Assembly (NCBI GenBank): GCA_051004815.1
Contig: JBPCJY010000185.1
Span: 11,591-75,590 of the forward strand
Source of the DNA: JBBQXY01 sp051004815
GTDB taxonomy: Bacteria; Chloroflexota; Ktedonobacteria; Ktedonobacterales; Ktedonobacteraceae
Length of the DNA stretch: 64,000 nucleotides
Direction of reading: 5' to 3'
This document shows positions 1-8,405 of the stretch, piece by piece. The position numbers and the translations under genes are program-made. The notes beneath the pieces are model-generated. The model had not been told where the DNA came from. It saw nothing but the letters and a program-made list of their open reading frames with translations, and made no database searches. Positions within the stretch are counted from its first letter, which is position 1, and each line of letters begins with the position of its first letter.

Positions 1-33
1 CTACTGTCACGAATATTTTAGGAGGTAAGCGTA

Positions 34-246
34 GTGCCTATGGAGATCAATGGAGTAATATACTATACAGCAGCCGAAGCTGCCAGATATCTAGGAGTTT
101 CAAGGGATGCCTTTACTCGTAATGTCAAACCTCATCTACAGTCTTACAAACATGGTGCCTTAAGGAGAGAATACTTTCGCCAATCTGATTTAGATGCGTA
201 TAGGGGGATTCGTCCAGTTGAAGAAGACGAACAAGATGAGAATTGA
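34..246 (+). CDS. Small MerR/excisionase-type HTH protein
   Basis: A 70-residue protein. Residues 10-30 (YYTAAEAARYLGVSRDAFTR) have the form of a helix-turn-helix of the MerR/excisionase (HTH_17) class, followed by a basic stretch and an acidic tail rich in E and D. The GTG at 34 is preferred because GGAGGT (21-26) sits 7 bases upstream; the ATG at 40 is too far away. Proteins of this class bind DNA as single small domains, either as excisionases or as small regulators. No integrase or phage gene is next to it, so a chromosomal regulator is as likely as an excisionase. Confidence 0.75.
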   Translation: MPMEINGVIYYTAAEAARYLGVSRDAFTRNVKPHLQSYKHGALRREYFRQSDLDAYRGIRPVEEDEQDEN

Positions 247-323
247 ATGGCATAGTAACGTGTGGATATCAAATCATCCCCTTGAAGCATAAAGTCTCTC
301 GTTGTTACCTTGAAAGGCCACGT

Positions 324-917
324 TCAGGCCGCCTTACCCCTACTTAGAAAGAGAGGGAGATGCGGCGGCCCAACCACCTCAATGCTGGGAGAGTAATCGG
401 GCCGTCGTCGCAGCTGTCGCACTACAAGGGGATCTATCGGTTCGATGATATCATCTGGCATCGGTGAATAGACTTTCTGATTATAGCGACCGGTGATGCA
501 GTAGAGTCGCCCGATGCCGATAGCACCCAGACAATCAATCTTATCGGCATCATACACGATGCACCCTTCCAATGTTTGGGGTATGTTCTTACCTGTCATG
601 CGATGATCGCGTATGGCCTGCTGCACCGCTGCAATCGATTGCTGTGGAAATTGGCTCTGCCATAGAAGTTCCCCGGCCAACTCCGCCCCGATCAGGGCAT
701 GATCTCCGCCATGACGCAGTTCACGAGCCTGACCGATATCATGCAGCGCGACTGCCGCCCAAATCGTAGGCAGGTCGCCGCCCTCGCTGGCTTGAATTGT
801 TTCGGCCAGTGCCATAACCCGTACCAGATGGTCAAAATCGTGGGCCGCATCCTCCGCTCCCTCGCGTATCATCGTTTCGTTGGCAAGTTGAAGCAGCCAA
901 TTCCTCAGTTCATTCAT
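324..917 (-). CDS. HD-domain metal-dependent phosphohydrolase
   Basis: A 197-residue single-domain HD protein. The metal ligands are visible as HDFDH (residues 26-30), LHD (58-60), a following H in GGDH (about 73) and a late D in DADKID (about 124). That order is typical of the YedJ/YpgQ-like HD family. Members hydrolyse phosphomonoesters or nucleotides; the substrate cannot be read here. Its start overlaps the end of the upstream sensor kinase by 8 bp, so the two are co-transcribed and probably translationally coupled. The partnership suggests a nucleotide-linked signalling role, which is inference only. Confidence 0.8.
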   Translation of the reverse strand: MNELRNWLLQLANETMIREGAEDAAHDFDHLVRVMALAETIQASEGGDLPTIWAAVALHDIGQARELRHGGDHALIGAELAGELLWQSQFPQQSIAAVQQAIRDHRMTGKNIPQTLEGCIVYDADKIDCLGAIGIGRLYCITGRYNQKVYSPMPDDIIEPIDPLVVRQLRRRPDYSPSIEVVGPPHLPLFLSRGKAA

Positions 918-3825
918 CCCTGGCTGCTTGACTTTCTAATGTTGGTAATGTAATCACAAAGCGGCTTCCCTCGCCAAGGATGCCACTGCTTTCGGCGCGG
1001 ATGGTGCCATTATGCATCTTGATCAAGGCGTCTACGATGTAGAGACCGAGGCCAATGCCTTTTGTTTTGCTGCCATCAATATTCGAGGCGCGATAAAAAC
1101 GTTCAAAGAGGCGCGATTGTGCGTCTTTGGGTATGCCAATGCCTTTATCAACCACATGTAACTCGATGGTTCTGCGGTTGTCGCTTGCATCATTCAGATA
1201 TTGGCAGAGTGAGACCGTCACAGGGCCACCCAAAGGGCTGTATTTTAGCGCATTTTGTAGCAAGTTGGCAAGAACTTGCACCAGACGTGCGTTATCACCC
1301 ATCACCATGTAGGGATGGTCGCTCGGCGCGATTTCATAGCGAATTTCGTGTTCTGTCGAGGTTGCACTATGGTTGGTAACTACCTGTTTGACAATATCGG
1401 CAAGATTAATCGGTGCGACCTTGAGGGTGAGCTGCCCACGGTTGATTTGTGCCACCTCTAAAAAGGTAGTCACAATGTTGGTGAGCTGATGCGCTTGCTC
1501 CTCGATAATACTCAGGCTATCACGTAGGCGCGGTACCACATCTTGATCCGTCATTTTGCGTAGCACACGTAAGGCGACCTGACTATGGGCGAGAACGACC
1601 GTAAGAGGAGTGCGAAATTCATGGGCAGTGATGGCCAGGAACTCGTCCTTGAGCGCGTTGGCTTCACGCATAGCCTCTTCACTGGAGCGAGCAATCATCG
1701 CTTCTTGTTGCCAGCGCGTCTGCTCGATAGCCAACCCGGCTAGCTGGGCAATACCTTCGATAACGGCCATATCCCAAATAGAAAATTCGCGTGGCAAATG
1801 ATGGTGTTGCTGGGAGGCTTCTACTGGAGATTCTGCATCGCTCATGTATGAAGGGGAGCGATCCAGCATCATCAAGCCGAGAAGGCGATTGTGATGGGTG
1901 ATGGGAGCAGCAAGTACCATCATATGGCGAAATGGATTGGGCTGCTTGGGATACTGCTCCGCGTTAATAACGGTGGCATGCCCTTCCATCAATTGCTTGC
2001 GAAACCCCGCGTACTGGCCTTCCATCGGCTGAAGCCACTGCTTTTGTTCCGCGAGCCACTGCTCTTCGGTTTCCTCGGCGAAACCAATAGCTAACAACGG
2101 CGTAAATTCTTGGATCTCTTCATCGAACAATTGCACAGCACCGCCGTAGCAGTTGAGCGTCGAGAGCGTTCTTTCGAGCACATTGCGCAGGATATCTTTG
2201 ATCTCGGTAATGCCAGATACCTCTTCCGCGACGTGCAACATCGTATCTAACGCTTCACGAATGCGTCGTTCAACGCGTGATTGTTCCGTGATATCACGAA
2301 ACGCACTCACCAGCCCGATCTGTGTATTGGTGTGATCGAGCATCGGCGTGACATTGACCTCAACAACCCTGTTGACCCCGTCACCTCGTGAGGTCATAAA
2401 GCGTTCGCCGCGAATACGCTCGCCTTTTAACGCACGGGAGAGGGGAAAATCTTCTTCCGCGAGTGGTTGTCCGTGCAGCGTGTAGGTTGGGTAGCGTTGC
2501 AGAAATGCCTGTAATTGATCGGCTGAATTGACTGGCATGCCCAGGAATTGCGCGGCTGCATTGTTGCGGACTAATACTTCGCCACGCGGGTCAAGCACCA
2601 TAATGCCTTCAGTCATAGCCTGGAACACGGCATCCAGGGTGTTCGCACGTTCGGTTGCGAGAGCAGCAGCTTTTTGCAGGTCAGCCATGAGATGGGCTTT
2701 TTCGATGGCGAGCGCACACTGGGCGGCAATATCCTGTGCAAATGCAAATTGGCCTTTCCCTAGCCGCCGGGCGGTGCTCTGAAAATTGACAAAGACAAAA
2801 CCAATACAATGTGGTGAGCGCGGCGCCAAAGATGGTTGCTGCACAGTACCGATCATGAGGGGGATGACCATGATGTTCGCAAACCCCCATTGCCGAAACC
2901 AGCCCATTTCGTTTGCAGTAAGTTGATCTGCCGTGATAAAAAGCGGCGTGCCAGTGGCAGCTACCTGACGACAAAGAGGTAAATCAGACCATGCTATGCT
3001 GATCTGACGCGGAATATCTGCTGCTTCTACTCCCTTACCTGCCAGACTAATCGCAACGCGAAGTCGCTCTCCTTCTAGCAACGCAATGATACCCGCGTCA
3101 GCATTCAACCCACTTACCAGGTGACGCGTTGCGATCTCCAACACCACTGGTAGATCTTCACCTGAATTGACGGTCAAAGCAACTTGATTAATGGCCTGCG
3201 CACGCTCAATTAAACGTTCTGCCCTGGCTCGCTCTGCCTGCGCTTGTTGATAGAGGCGAGCATTATCGATGGCGAGAGCGGCTTGTTGCCCAATGGCACA
3301 GGCCAATTGTTGTTGTTCGGGCGAGAAAGTCCGCTTTGTATCTGGTTCATCCAGCGACATCATGCCCACAATCCGCCCTTCACGCCGCAAAGCGATGAGC
3401 AAGATAGATTTTACCAGGAAAGTCTCCGCCACCTTACGTACTTTAGGGCGAGCGTGTAGATCGTCCAGCACGACCATGCCATTCTCTTTGAGCAATTGGT
3501 AAAGTTCTGGATCATCAAAAAGAATCGCGCCCTGCTGCCAAATAGTGTCACCAGTCTCGACCTTATTGTTGCTAATGCGTTCCGTGGAAAGATAGTAGGC
3601 AGCAGGTCTAAAAGCTTCAATGGCCTCTTCTGAGAGCCAAACAGAACACCGTTCAATCTCGCAAACTTCGGTGGTGCGCTTCGTAAGTACCTGTAAGATA
3701 CGCTTGAGATCAAGTGAAGAGGCTAGGAGCGCGGCCAATTCACGCAGAATTTCGCTCTCGCGTAGTGCGGTAACTAATTTTTGATGTTCATGGTCATTGG
3801 TGGATGAGGAACGCTCACCTAACAT
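910..3825 (-). CDS. Soluble GAF-GAF-PAS-GAF hybrid-input sensor histidine kinase
   Basis: A 971-residue cytoplasmic sensor kinase with no membrane segments. Apparent order: GAF (about 35-195), GAF (about 205-385), PAS (about 395-510, with VLDPRGEVLVRNNAAA), GAF (about 530-715), HisKA with the phospho-acceptor H735 in TAHEFRTPL, then HATPase_c with the N box (LLQNALKYSP), the G1 box (DKGIGIPKD) and GIGLGLYIV. No receiver domain or response regulator is adjacent, so its partner is elsewhere. It is the first gene of a two-gene transcript with the HD hydrolase. Three GAF domains suggest sensing of small molecules, redox state or light; the ligand is unknown. Confidence 0.9.
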   Translation of the reverse strand: MLGERSSSTNDHEHQKLVTALRESEILRELAALLASSLDLKRILQVLTKRTTEVCEIERCSVWLSEEAIEAFRPAAYYLSTERISNNKVETGDTIWQQGAILFDDPELYQLLKENGMVVLDDLHARPKVRKVAETFLVKSILLIALRREGRIVGMMSLDEPDTKRTFSPEQQQLACAIGQQAALAIDNARLYQQAQAERARAERLIERAQAINQVALTVNSGEDLPVVLEIATRHLVSGLNADAGIIALLEGERLRVAISLAGKGVEAADIPRQISIAWSDLPLCRQVAATGTPLFITADQLTANEMGWFRQWGFANIMVIPLMIGTVQQPSLAPRSPHCIGFVFVNFQSTARRLGKGQFAFAQDIAAQCALAIEKAHLMADLQKAAALATERANTLDAVFQAMTEGIMVLDPRGEVLVRNNAAAQFLGMPVNSADQLQAFLQRYPTYTLHGQPLAEEDFPLSRALKGERIRGERFMTSRGDGVNRVVEVNVTPMLDHTNTQIGLVSAFRDITEQSRVERRIREALDTMLHVAEEVSGITEIKDILRNVLERTLSTLNCYGGAVQLFDEEIQEFTPLLAIGFAEETEEQWLAEQKQWLQPMEGQYAGFRKQLMEGHATVINAEQYPKQPNPFRHMMVLAAPITHHNRLLGLMMLDRSPSYMSDAESPVEASQQHHHLPREFSIWDMAVIEGIAQLAGLAIEQTRWQQEAMIARSSEEAMREANALKDEFLAITAHEFRTPLTVVLAHSQVALRVLRKMTDQDVVPRLRDSLSIIEEQAHQLTNIVTTFLEVAQINRGQLTLKVAPINLADIVKQVVTNHSATSTEHEIRYEIAPSDHPYMVMGDNARLVQVLANLLQNALKYSPLGGPVTVSLCQYLNDASDNRRTIELHVVDKGIGIPKDAQSRLFERFYRASNIDGSKTKGIGLGLYIVDALIKMHNGTIRAESSGILGEGSRFVITLPTLESQAARDE

Positions 3826-4037
3826 GCTTTCGACCTCTTATTACTGACAGTTTACTGATAATAGTAGTATAAGGCACTTCCAAAGTGATGTCGTGCCAGG
3901 GTGACGAATTCAGAATGTGCTGTATCTTATGCGAGGCTAGGGTTATGTCAAAGTGTAACAGATGAGTAAGGAGACGTCAAGCAAGTAAGGGGTTCGACTG
4001 CAAAGGCAAAATACATAATTGGCGACTTCAAGCTTAC

Positions 4038-4097
4038 AGAACAAGGTGTACGAGGAAGTGGCTACCAATATCGCCACTTCCTCGTACACCTTGTTCT
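4038..4097. terminator. 25-bp perfect inverted repeat after the BrkB gene
   Basis: The arms 4038-4062 and 4073-4097 are perfect reverse complements over 25 bp (agaacaaggtgtacgaggaa... against ...cctcgtacaccttgttct), with a 10-nt loop. It starts 3 bp beyond the stop codon of the membrane protein gene. There is no T-run on the minus strand after the stem. Its position says terminator or 3' stabilising hairpin; the stem is far longer than in a usual intrinsic terminator. Confidence 0.7.
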
Positions 4098-4099
4098 TG

Positions 4100-5383
4100 T
4101 TATATTTTGCTCCGTCGTAAACGCACCAGTTCGACGACAAATGCCAGAGCTGTTCCTACCACTGCTGAGGCTGTCGCGATTGCTGTCGCACCGGCTGTTT
4201 TTGGTTTGTCCTTCTTATGTTTATCCTTCTTCTCTTTGCTCTCTTTTTCTTGCACAGGTTGAGAAACTCGTTGATGATCCTGCCCTTTGGATGAGGTAGC
4301 GGTAGCGTTCGTCAAAACGGCAGAAGCTTTCAGATCGGGGTTGTTTACGCTATCATCAAGGTGTGTCTTAGCGGCAGTATCTCCTGCTGGAGTCTCCTTG
4401 TGTGAAGGAGCCGCTTGTTTTTCTTTCTCCGCTGGAGTCTTGGGTAGATGACTGGTCGATATATGTACCATCGTCACCAGATCAGTAGGCGTTGATGTAA
4501 TGCCTTCCGCGAAGAACGCGTTGACCTCGGCACCTAACAACAGGATCACCGCGAAGTAGTAAAAGAATATCAGGAGAATTACAAACGAACTGATGGAGGC
4601 CGCGTACCCTGTCAAAAAGTGTGAGACGTACAATGGAAAGAGATTCAGGTAAATTTGTAATAGAACAGCGGCTACTACCGCCCCCAGCCAGCTATGGCGG
4701 AAACTGATGCGCTGATTGGGTACTACAATATAGATGGCTTGAAACAGAATATACGCCGCGATCAAGCCGCCAATTATGCCCAATATTGTGGCCAGGACTG
4801 CGCCACCAGGGAAGGTGAAGCCAATTCTTTGAGAGAGTGCTAGTATAAATGCAGGGGCAGCGGCGGCAACTACCATAATAGGTATCAGAATGATAAAGAG
4901 GATGAGCATGCCCAGGGCCATCAAGTTCTGCTGTAGGAATTTGCGCTGGCGTATATGGTAAATGATGCCAAAGCAACCTTCCATGAGGATAAAGAGGCGC
5001 GAACCGTTGAAGAGTGCCAGCACAATAGCGATAATGCTTAATAGGCCGGAAGCCCTCCTTAATTGTATGGCAACAGAGTCGATGATACCGCTTGATGCGC
5101 CTTGGGGAAAAACACTGGTAATTTGTGATTTTACCGTGTTATATGTATCATGGCTAAGCGAACCCAGTACAAGGCCAAGTATGGCCAGGACAGCCACAGC
5201 GATAGGGAAGATGGCCATCAGTAAGTTATAAGCCAGTGCCGCCGAGAGATTCATGGTCCAATCGTTGCCAAACTTTTTCATAAAAGCCATGAATGGTTTG
5301 ACATCCTTGGCTGCCGTCTCCACAGCTTCTTTTGGCGCGTCAGTTGTGTGTTTGCCTGACGTTTGTACTGCTTTCGCATTCAT
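4100..5383 (-). CDS. YihY/BrkB-family inner membrane protein
   Basis: A 427-residue integral membrane protein. After a polar N-terminus it shows the family's opening (SAALAYNLLMAIFPIAVAVL, about residues 47-66), about six hydrophobic spans up to about residue 290, and the typical end of the core (LLIFFYYFAVILLLGAEVNA). A low-complexity lysine-rich C-tail (KESKEKKDKHKKDK) follows and then a final weak hydrophobic segment. YihY/BrkB proteins were once called ribonuclease BN and are now regarded as membrane proteins of uncertain transport function. The charged tail of about 130 residues is longer than in most members. It is a single-gene unit closed by the hairpin at 4038-4097. Confidence 0.85.
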   Translation of the reverse strand: MNAKAVQTSGKHTTDAPKEAVETAAKDVKPFMAFMKKFGNDWTMNLSAALAYNLLMAIFPIAVAVLAILGLVLGSLSHDTYNTVKSQITSVFPQGASSGIIDSVAIQLRRASGLLSIIAIVLALFNGSRLFILMEGCFGIIYHIRQRKFLQQNLMALGMLILFIILIPIMVVAAAAPAFILALSQRIGFTFPGGAVLATILGIIGGLIAAYILFQAIYIVVPNQRISFRHSWLGAVVAAVLLQIYLNLFPLYVSHFLTGYAASISSFVILLIFFYYFAVILLLGAEVNAFFAEGITSTPTDLVTMVHISTSHLPKTPAEKEKQAAPSHKETPAGDTAAKTHLDDSVNNPDLKASAVLTNATATSSKGQDHQRVSQPVQEKESKEKKDKHKKDKPKTAGATAIATASAVVGTALAFVVELVRLRRSKI

Positions 5384-5554
5384 AGTTATACGCCTCCTCG
5401 TTCGCGATCATCACGTTTCTAATGAGAACCTCAGCATCCATAACCGTTGCACGTTTCATGGTGGTTGCACGTTTCAATGGTAACTCTTACCCATAGAAAA
5501 TCGTATAGAATACAACATAGAAATGATAGTGTACCAGGGGCAAGGAAATATTCA

Positions 5555-5842
5555 ATGAATTCACAGCCACCACCAAAGTCATTTGCATCACTCTTTTGGG
5601 ATGTACTGCGCCTGGGTATGAGAGCTTTGTGGGAAAACCGCGCCAATCCTGCTCGCACATTAATTGAACGCCAACAGGCATTGAAAGTACTGGGATTACC
5701 ACCGAATGCGACACCGCAACAGATTAAACGCCGCTACCGCACTCTTGCCAAGCAATATCACCCTGACCGTGGTGGCAACCAACAACAAATGCAGCGCATC
5801 ATCGCCGCCTATGAATATTTAACGAAGGATCAGACCAGATAG
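5555..5842 (+). CDS. Short J-domain (DnaJ-like) protein
   Basis: 95 residues from the ATG at 5555, which has an AAGGA ribosome site a few bases upstream; the longer frame from 5447 has no such site and an unlikely leader. The C-terminal 60 residues are a J domain: ALKVLGLPPNATPQQIKRRY, then LAKQYHPDRGG with the diagnostic HPD, then helix IV. Such domains stimulate the ATPase of DnaK-type chaperones. There are no zinc-finger or substrate-binding domains, so this is a type III J protein with an N-terminal helix of unknown role. Confidence 0.85.
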   Translation: MNSQPPPKSFASLFWDVLRLGMRALWENRANPARTLIERQQALKVLGLPPNATPQQIKRRYRTLAKQYHPDRGGNQQQMQRIIAAYEYLTKDQTR

Positions 5843-5849
5843 CCTAAAT

Positions 5850-6593
5850 TTATGGCAATTGCGCACCACAACTATTGCAGAAACGTTTTCCCGGTCGCAC
5901 GCGTGCTCCACATTGGTCACAGAAAACCGCTTCCTGTGCTCTTTGCGGAGTAGGCGTTGCTGTTTGTTGGAGAGGAGGTGGGTTGTATACTGGCGCAACC
6001 GGTTGAGCCGGTGCTGGTCTGGGTGGAGCAGGTTGTTGTGGCATTGGTTGTGGATTCACAGGTGCTGGCGCATGCTGCGTTGACATTGGTTGTGGCGTCG
6101 CGCTAGCACCAGAACCCTGTGTCGTTTGCATGGTATCTTGCACGGTTTTGACAGCTTTGGCGGCCATACTGCCAAGAGCGCCAGCAATTTTTAACCCCTT
6201 GGCAATATCATCCATATCTTTTTTGAGACGGTGTGTCGGTGGCAGCAGCGTCGAATCTGAAACCTTGTTAAAGAAATTAGGCCCGAACTGCATGCCCTCA
6301 CCATTCCAGGCCGCTTGCCCTTGTTCTTGTGCGCCATCATCGAAACGGAAGGAGAGCGCATTCCCTTGTGCGCTATACGTCCCTTCCCGCCGCGTCTCCG
6401 GCGCGTTCGCCGCCACTTGCTGACCGCTTATTAATGACTGAGCGGCATTGACGACGCGACTACGATCCTGAATGATCAGGGTAAAGCGTCCATTTGGCAA
6501 AAGCGTAAGGCGGTCGATGCGCGAGGTGAAGTAATCTAGCCCCACACCAGAACGGTGCAAGAACTCATATTGACCTGTAATTGGTTTTGTCAT
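5850..6593 (-). CDS. Zinc-ribbon protein with beta-rich N-terminal domain
   Basis: 247 residues in three parts. The N-terminal domain (about 1-115; YEFLHRSGVGLDYFTSRIDR, LPNGRFTL) looks like an all-beta module that describes itself with repeated G-x-F turns. A Pro/Gln/Ala-rich linker (about 165-220) follows, then a C-terminal double-CxxC zinc ribbon (FCDQCGARVRPGKRFCNSCG). The same ribbon style recurs in the proteins at 36812, 53131 and 56223. The function is not recognised. It converges on the J-domain gene with 7 bp between the stop codons. Confidence 0.6.
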   Translation of the reverse strand: MTKPITGQYEFLHRSGVGLDYFTSRIDRLTLLPNGRFTLIIQDRSRVVNAAQSLISGQQVAANAPETRREGTYSAQGNALSFRFDDGAQEQGQAAWNGEGMQFGPNFFNKVSDSTLLPPTHRLKKDMDDIAKGLKIAGALGSMAAKAVKTVQDTMQTTQGSGASATPQPMSTQHAPAPVNPQPMPQQPAPPRPAPAQPVAPVYNPPPLQQTATPTPQRAQEAVFCDQCGARVRPGKRFCNSCGAQLP

Positions 6594-6695
6594 AACTAAT
6601 TTCCCTACCCAATGGCCTGTATAGTGGTCTCTTCCTATCCCTGAGTTGCACTATAGTATATCATCTCTCTCGTGTACATAGCACAATAGAAAGAC

Positions 6696-8048
6696 TTAAC
6701 TAAGTTTTGCACTATCCTCGCATTCAGTCTCTAGCACAATAGTAGTGCTCGTAAAAACTGAAGCCAGGTGGGAGAGATGTCGTGCATGGTCTAACTCTTG
6801 TTCACCTGCGTTGGTCTTTCCTGTTTTGAGGAGATGCCGACCGAGCAAATCGTATGCTCGAATACGGGCGGCAAGTCGTTCTGTCCCAGCCAGAATGTTC
6901 AGTGCCTCCCGAAATGCTGCTTCAGCCTCCTCGTTCATTTTACTCGCTCCGAGTATTCGTCCGTGCATCATGGCAGCTTCAGCCTTGCGTAGCTTATTGC
7001 TAAAGTCAGCGGCGTACCTTGCCTGTTGCACATAGGACAACGCTTCATCAAGGTTGTCTACTTGATACTCGACGCCAGCTAAAGAACAGGCTACCGCGGA
7101 GACAAGATTGCCAATCTCGGCCAAACGCTGCTCATCGCTGTTGGGCAAGCTCACTTCTTGTTCGAGTTCTGGGAGCCACTTTTGTAGCAGTTTACTCAGC
7201 TTCTTACGCGCATCATCTACCTGGCCTTGCTCTTGTTGAATTAAGGCCATGTGGCATGTCAATAACGCGACCCGCACTGCTTCGCCAATTGAACGATATA
7301 AAGCTCTGGCGTTTTCGGCATGGGTGAGCGCAAGTCGATACTGCTCCTCCTTCTTGTGCGGGCATTCTGACTTATTTGCCCTTTGGAAGGCAATCAATGA
7401 CATACCCCAGTGCGTTTCGGCAATGTAGTTCAAAGGTGTATTGGCATCCATCATGTTAAGGGCAACGTGATATTGCTCAAAAGCGGCGTTGGGCTGTTCT
7501 AATTCACGCAATGTAGCCGCAAGATGCAGGTGTAAGTCCATCGCTTCTTTGCGCTGATCGGTGGGAATAAGCAAGGGTTGTTCAGTTACCGCGTACAGAA
7601 AATCTTTCTGCGCGGCAAAAAACTGTCGTATACGAAAGTAACATTGGCCACGAAGGGCAGACAAACGCCAACGTAGTTCAGGCGCAATATGTGGAAAGTT
7701 CAAAGCTTCCAGCAACTTCAAGGCCTCATACGGTTGTTTCGCCATGAAGGCTTGCGCTGCCCTGGTATATAGCGTCTCAAAGAGGTGTACTTGATGATCC
7801 TGCACCTCTGCATCCCGTTGTTGTTGTATCAATACTTTCAGGTCTTCGAGTGGTAATTCCAGCCTTTGCGCCAAAAACTGAAGGCTCTCTTGTGATGGTT
7901 CAACACGATTCCGCTCTATTTGAGAGATTAAGCTCGTACTGTAACGTTCACCAGCGACACTCGCCAACGAAAGATGTAAATTTTCGCGCGCGGCTCTAAT
8001 GTGGCCTCCAAGGGTATTTGGAGGAACATGCTTGGGGGGGCGGGGCAT
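6696..8048 (-). CDS. XRE-family HTH regulator with TPR domain
   Basis: 450 residues. An N-terminal XRE helix-turn-helix (about 14-70; IRAARENLHLSLASVAG, TSLISQIERNRVEPS) is followed by a long alpha-helical TPR array up to about residue 430 (segments such as ALNFPHIAPELRWRLSALRG and AEAAFREALNILAG). This is the architecture of Rgg/PlcR-like and Streptomyces-type TPR regulators, which often sense peptides. No short peptide gene was found next to it, so the ligand is unknown. A single-gene unit divergent from the topoisomerase operon. Confidence 0.85.
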   Translation of the reverse strand: MPRPPKHVPPNTLGGHIRAARENLHLSLASVAGERYSTSLISQIERNRVEPSQESLQFLAQRLELPLEDLKVLIQQQRDAEVQDHQVHLFETLYTRAAQAFMAKQPYEALKLLEALNFPHIAPELRWRLSALRGQCYFRIRQFFAAQKDFLYAVTEQPLLIPTDQRKEAMDLHLHLAATLRELEQPNAAFEQYHVALNMMDANTPLNYIAETHWGMSLIAFQRANKSECPHKKEEQYRLALTHAENARALYRSIGEAVRVALLTCHMALIQQEQGQVDDARKKLSKLLQKWLPELEQEVSLPNSDEQRLAEIGNLVSAVACSLAGVEYQVDNLDEALSYVQQARYAADFSNKLRKAEAAMMHGRILGASKMNEEAEAAFREALNILAGTERLAARIRAYDLLGRHLLKTGKTNAGEQELDHARHLSHLASVFTSTTIVLETECEDSAKLS

Positions 8049-8405
8049 CCTCCATTCGTCCTTCCTGTGTGTGATCCAGCTATGTAGTAATTATAGCAGT
8101 TAACTGCTCTGTTGCTGTAGTGCTTGTTCTATAGGTACTATTCTGAGTGATGTATGCACTGCATGGACACATGCAAAAATCTCATTTTGTAAGTATTACG
8201 AACCAGGGCTTGCTTAGTTGTATGTTTCATGCTGAGTAATAATACGGAGTCATTGCGAGAATGTTCACGATGGTTTCCTTCTCCACTGTTTATACTAGTT
8301 TCACCCGGTCAATGAGAACTTTTGGTCTAAATTTTACTTGACTTTCAGTTACTTTGGCTGTATGCTGAGTGACAACAAATGCTTTTGAAGAGAGGTAAGA
8401 GGTAG
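8049..8405. other. Intergenic region between divergent XRE-TPR and topoisomerase genes
   Basis: 357 bp without a gene. It holds the topoisomerase promoter at 8338-8366 and a purine-rich ribosome site (AGAGAGGTAAGAGG, just before 8406). I see no repeats or palindromes that would mark an operator for the XRE protein. Confidence 0.6.
8338..8366 (+). promoter_or_regulatory. Sigma-70-type promoter of the topoisomerase operon
   Basis: TTGACT (8338-8343), a 17-bp spacer, then TATGCT (8361-8366). The expected start of transcription lies about 30 bp before the ATG at 8406. Confidence 0.65.

Noticed and set aside
572..953. Plus-strand open frames inside the HD hydrolase and kinase genes
   Set aside because: They lie antisense to genes with clear motifs, have no ribosome sites, and their products show no domain.
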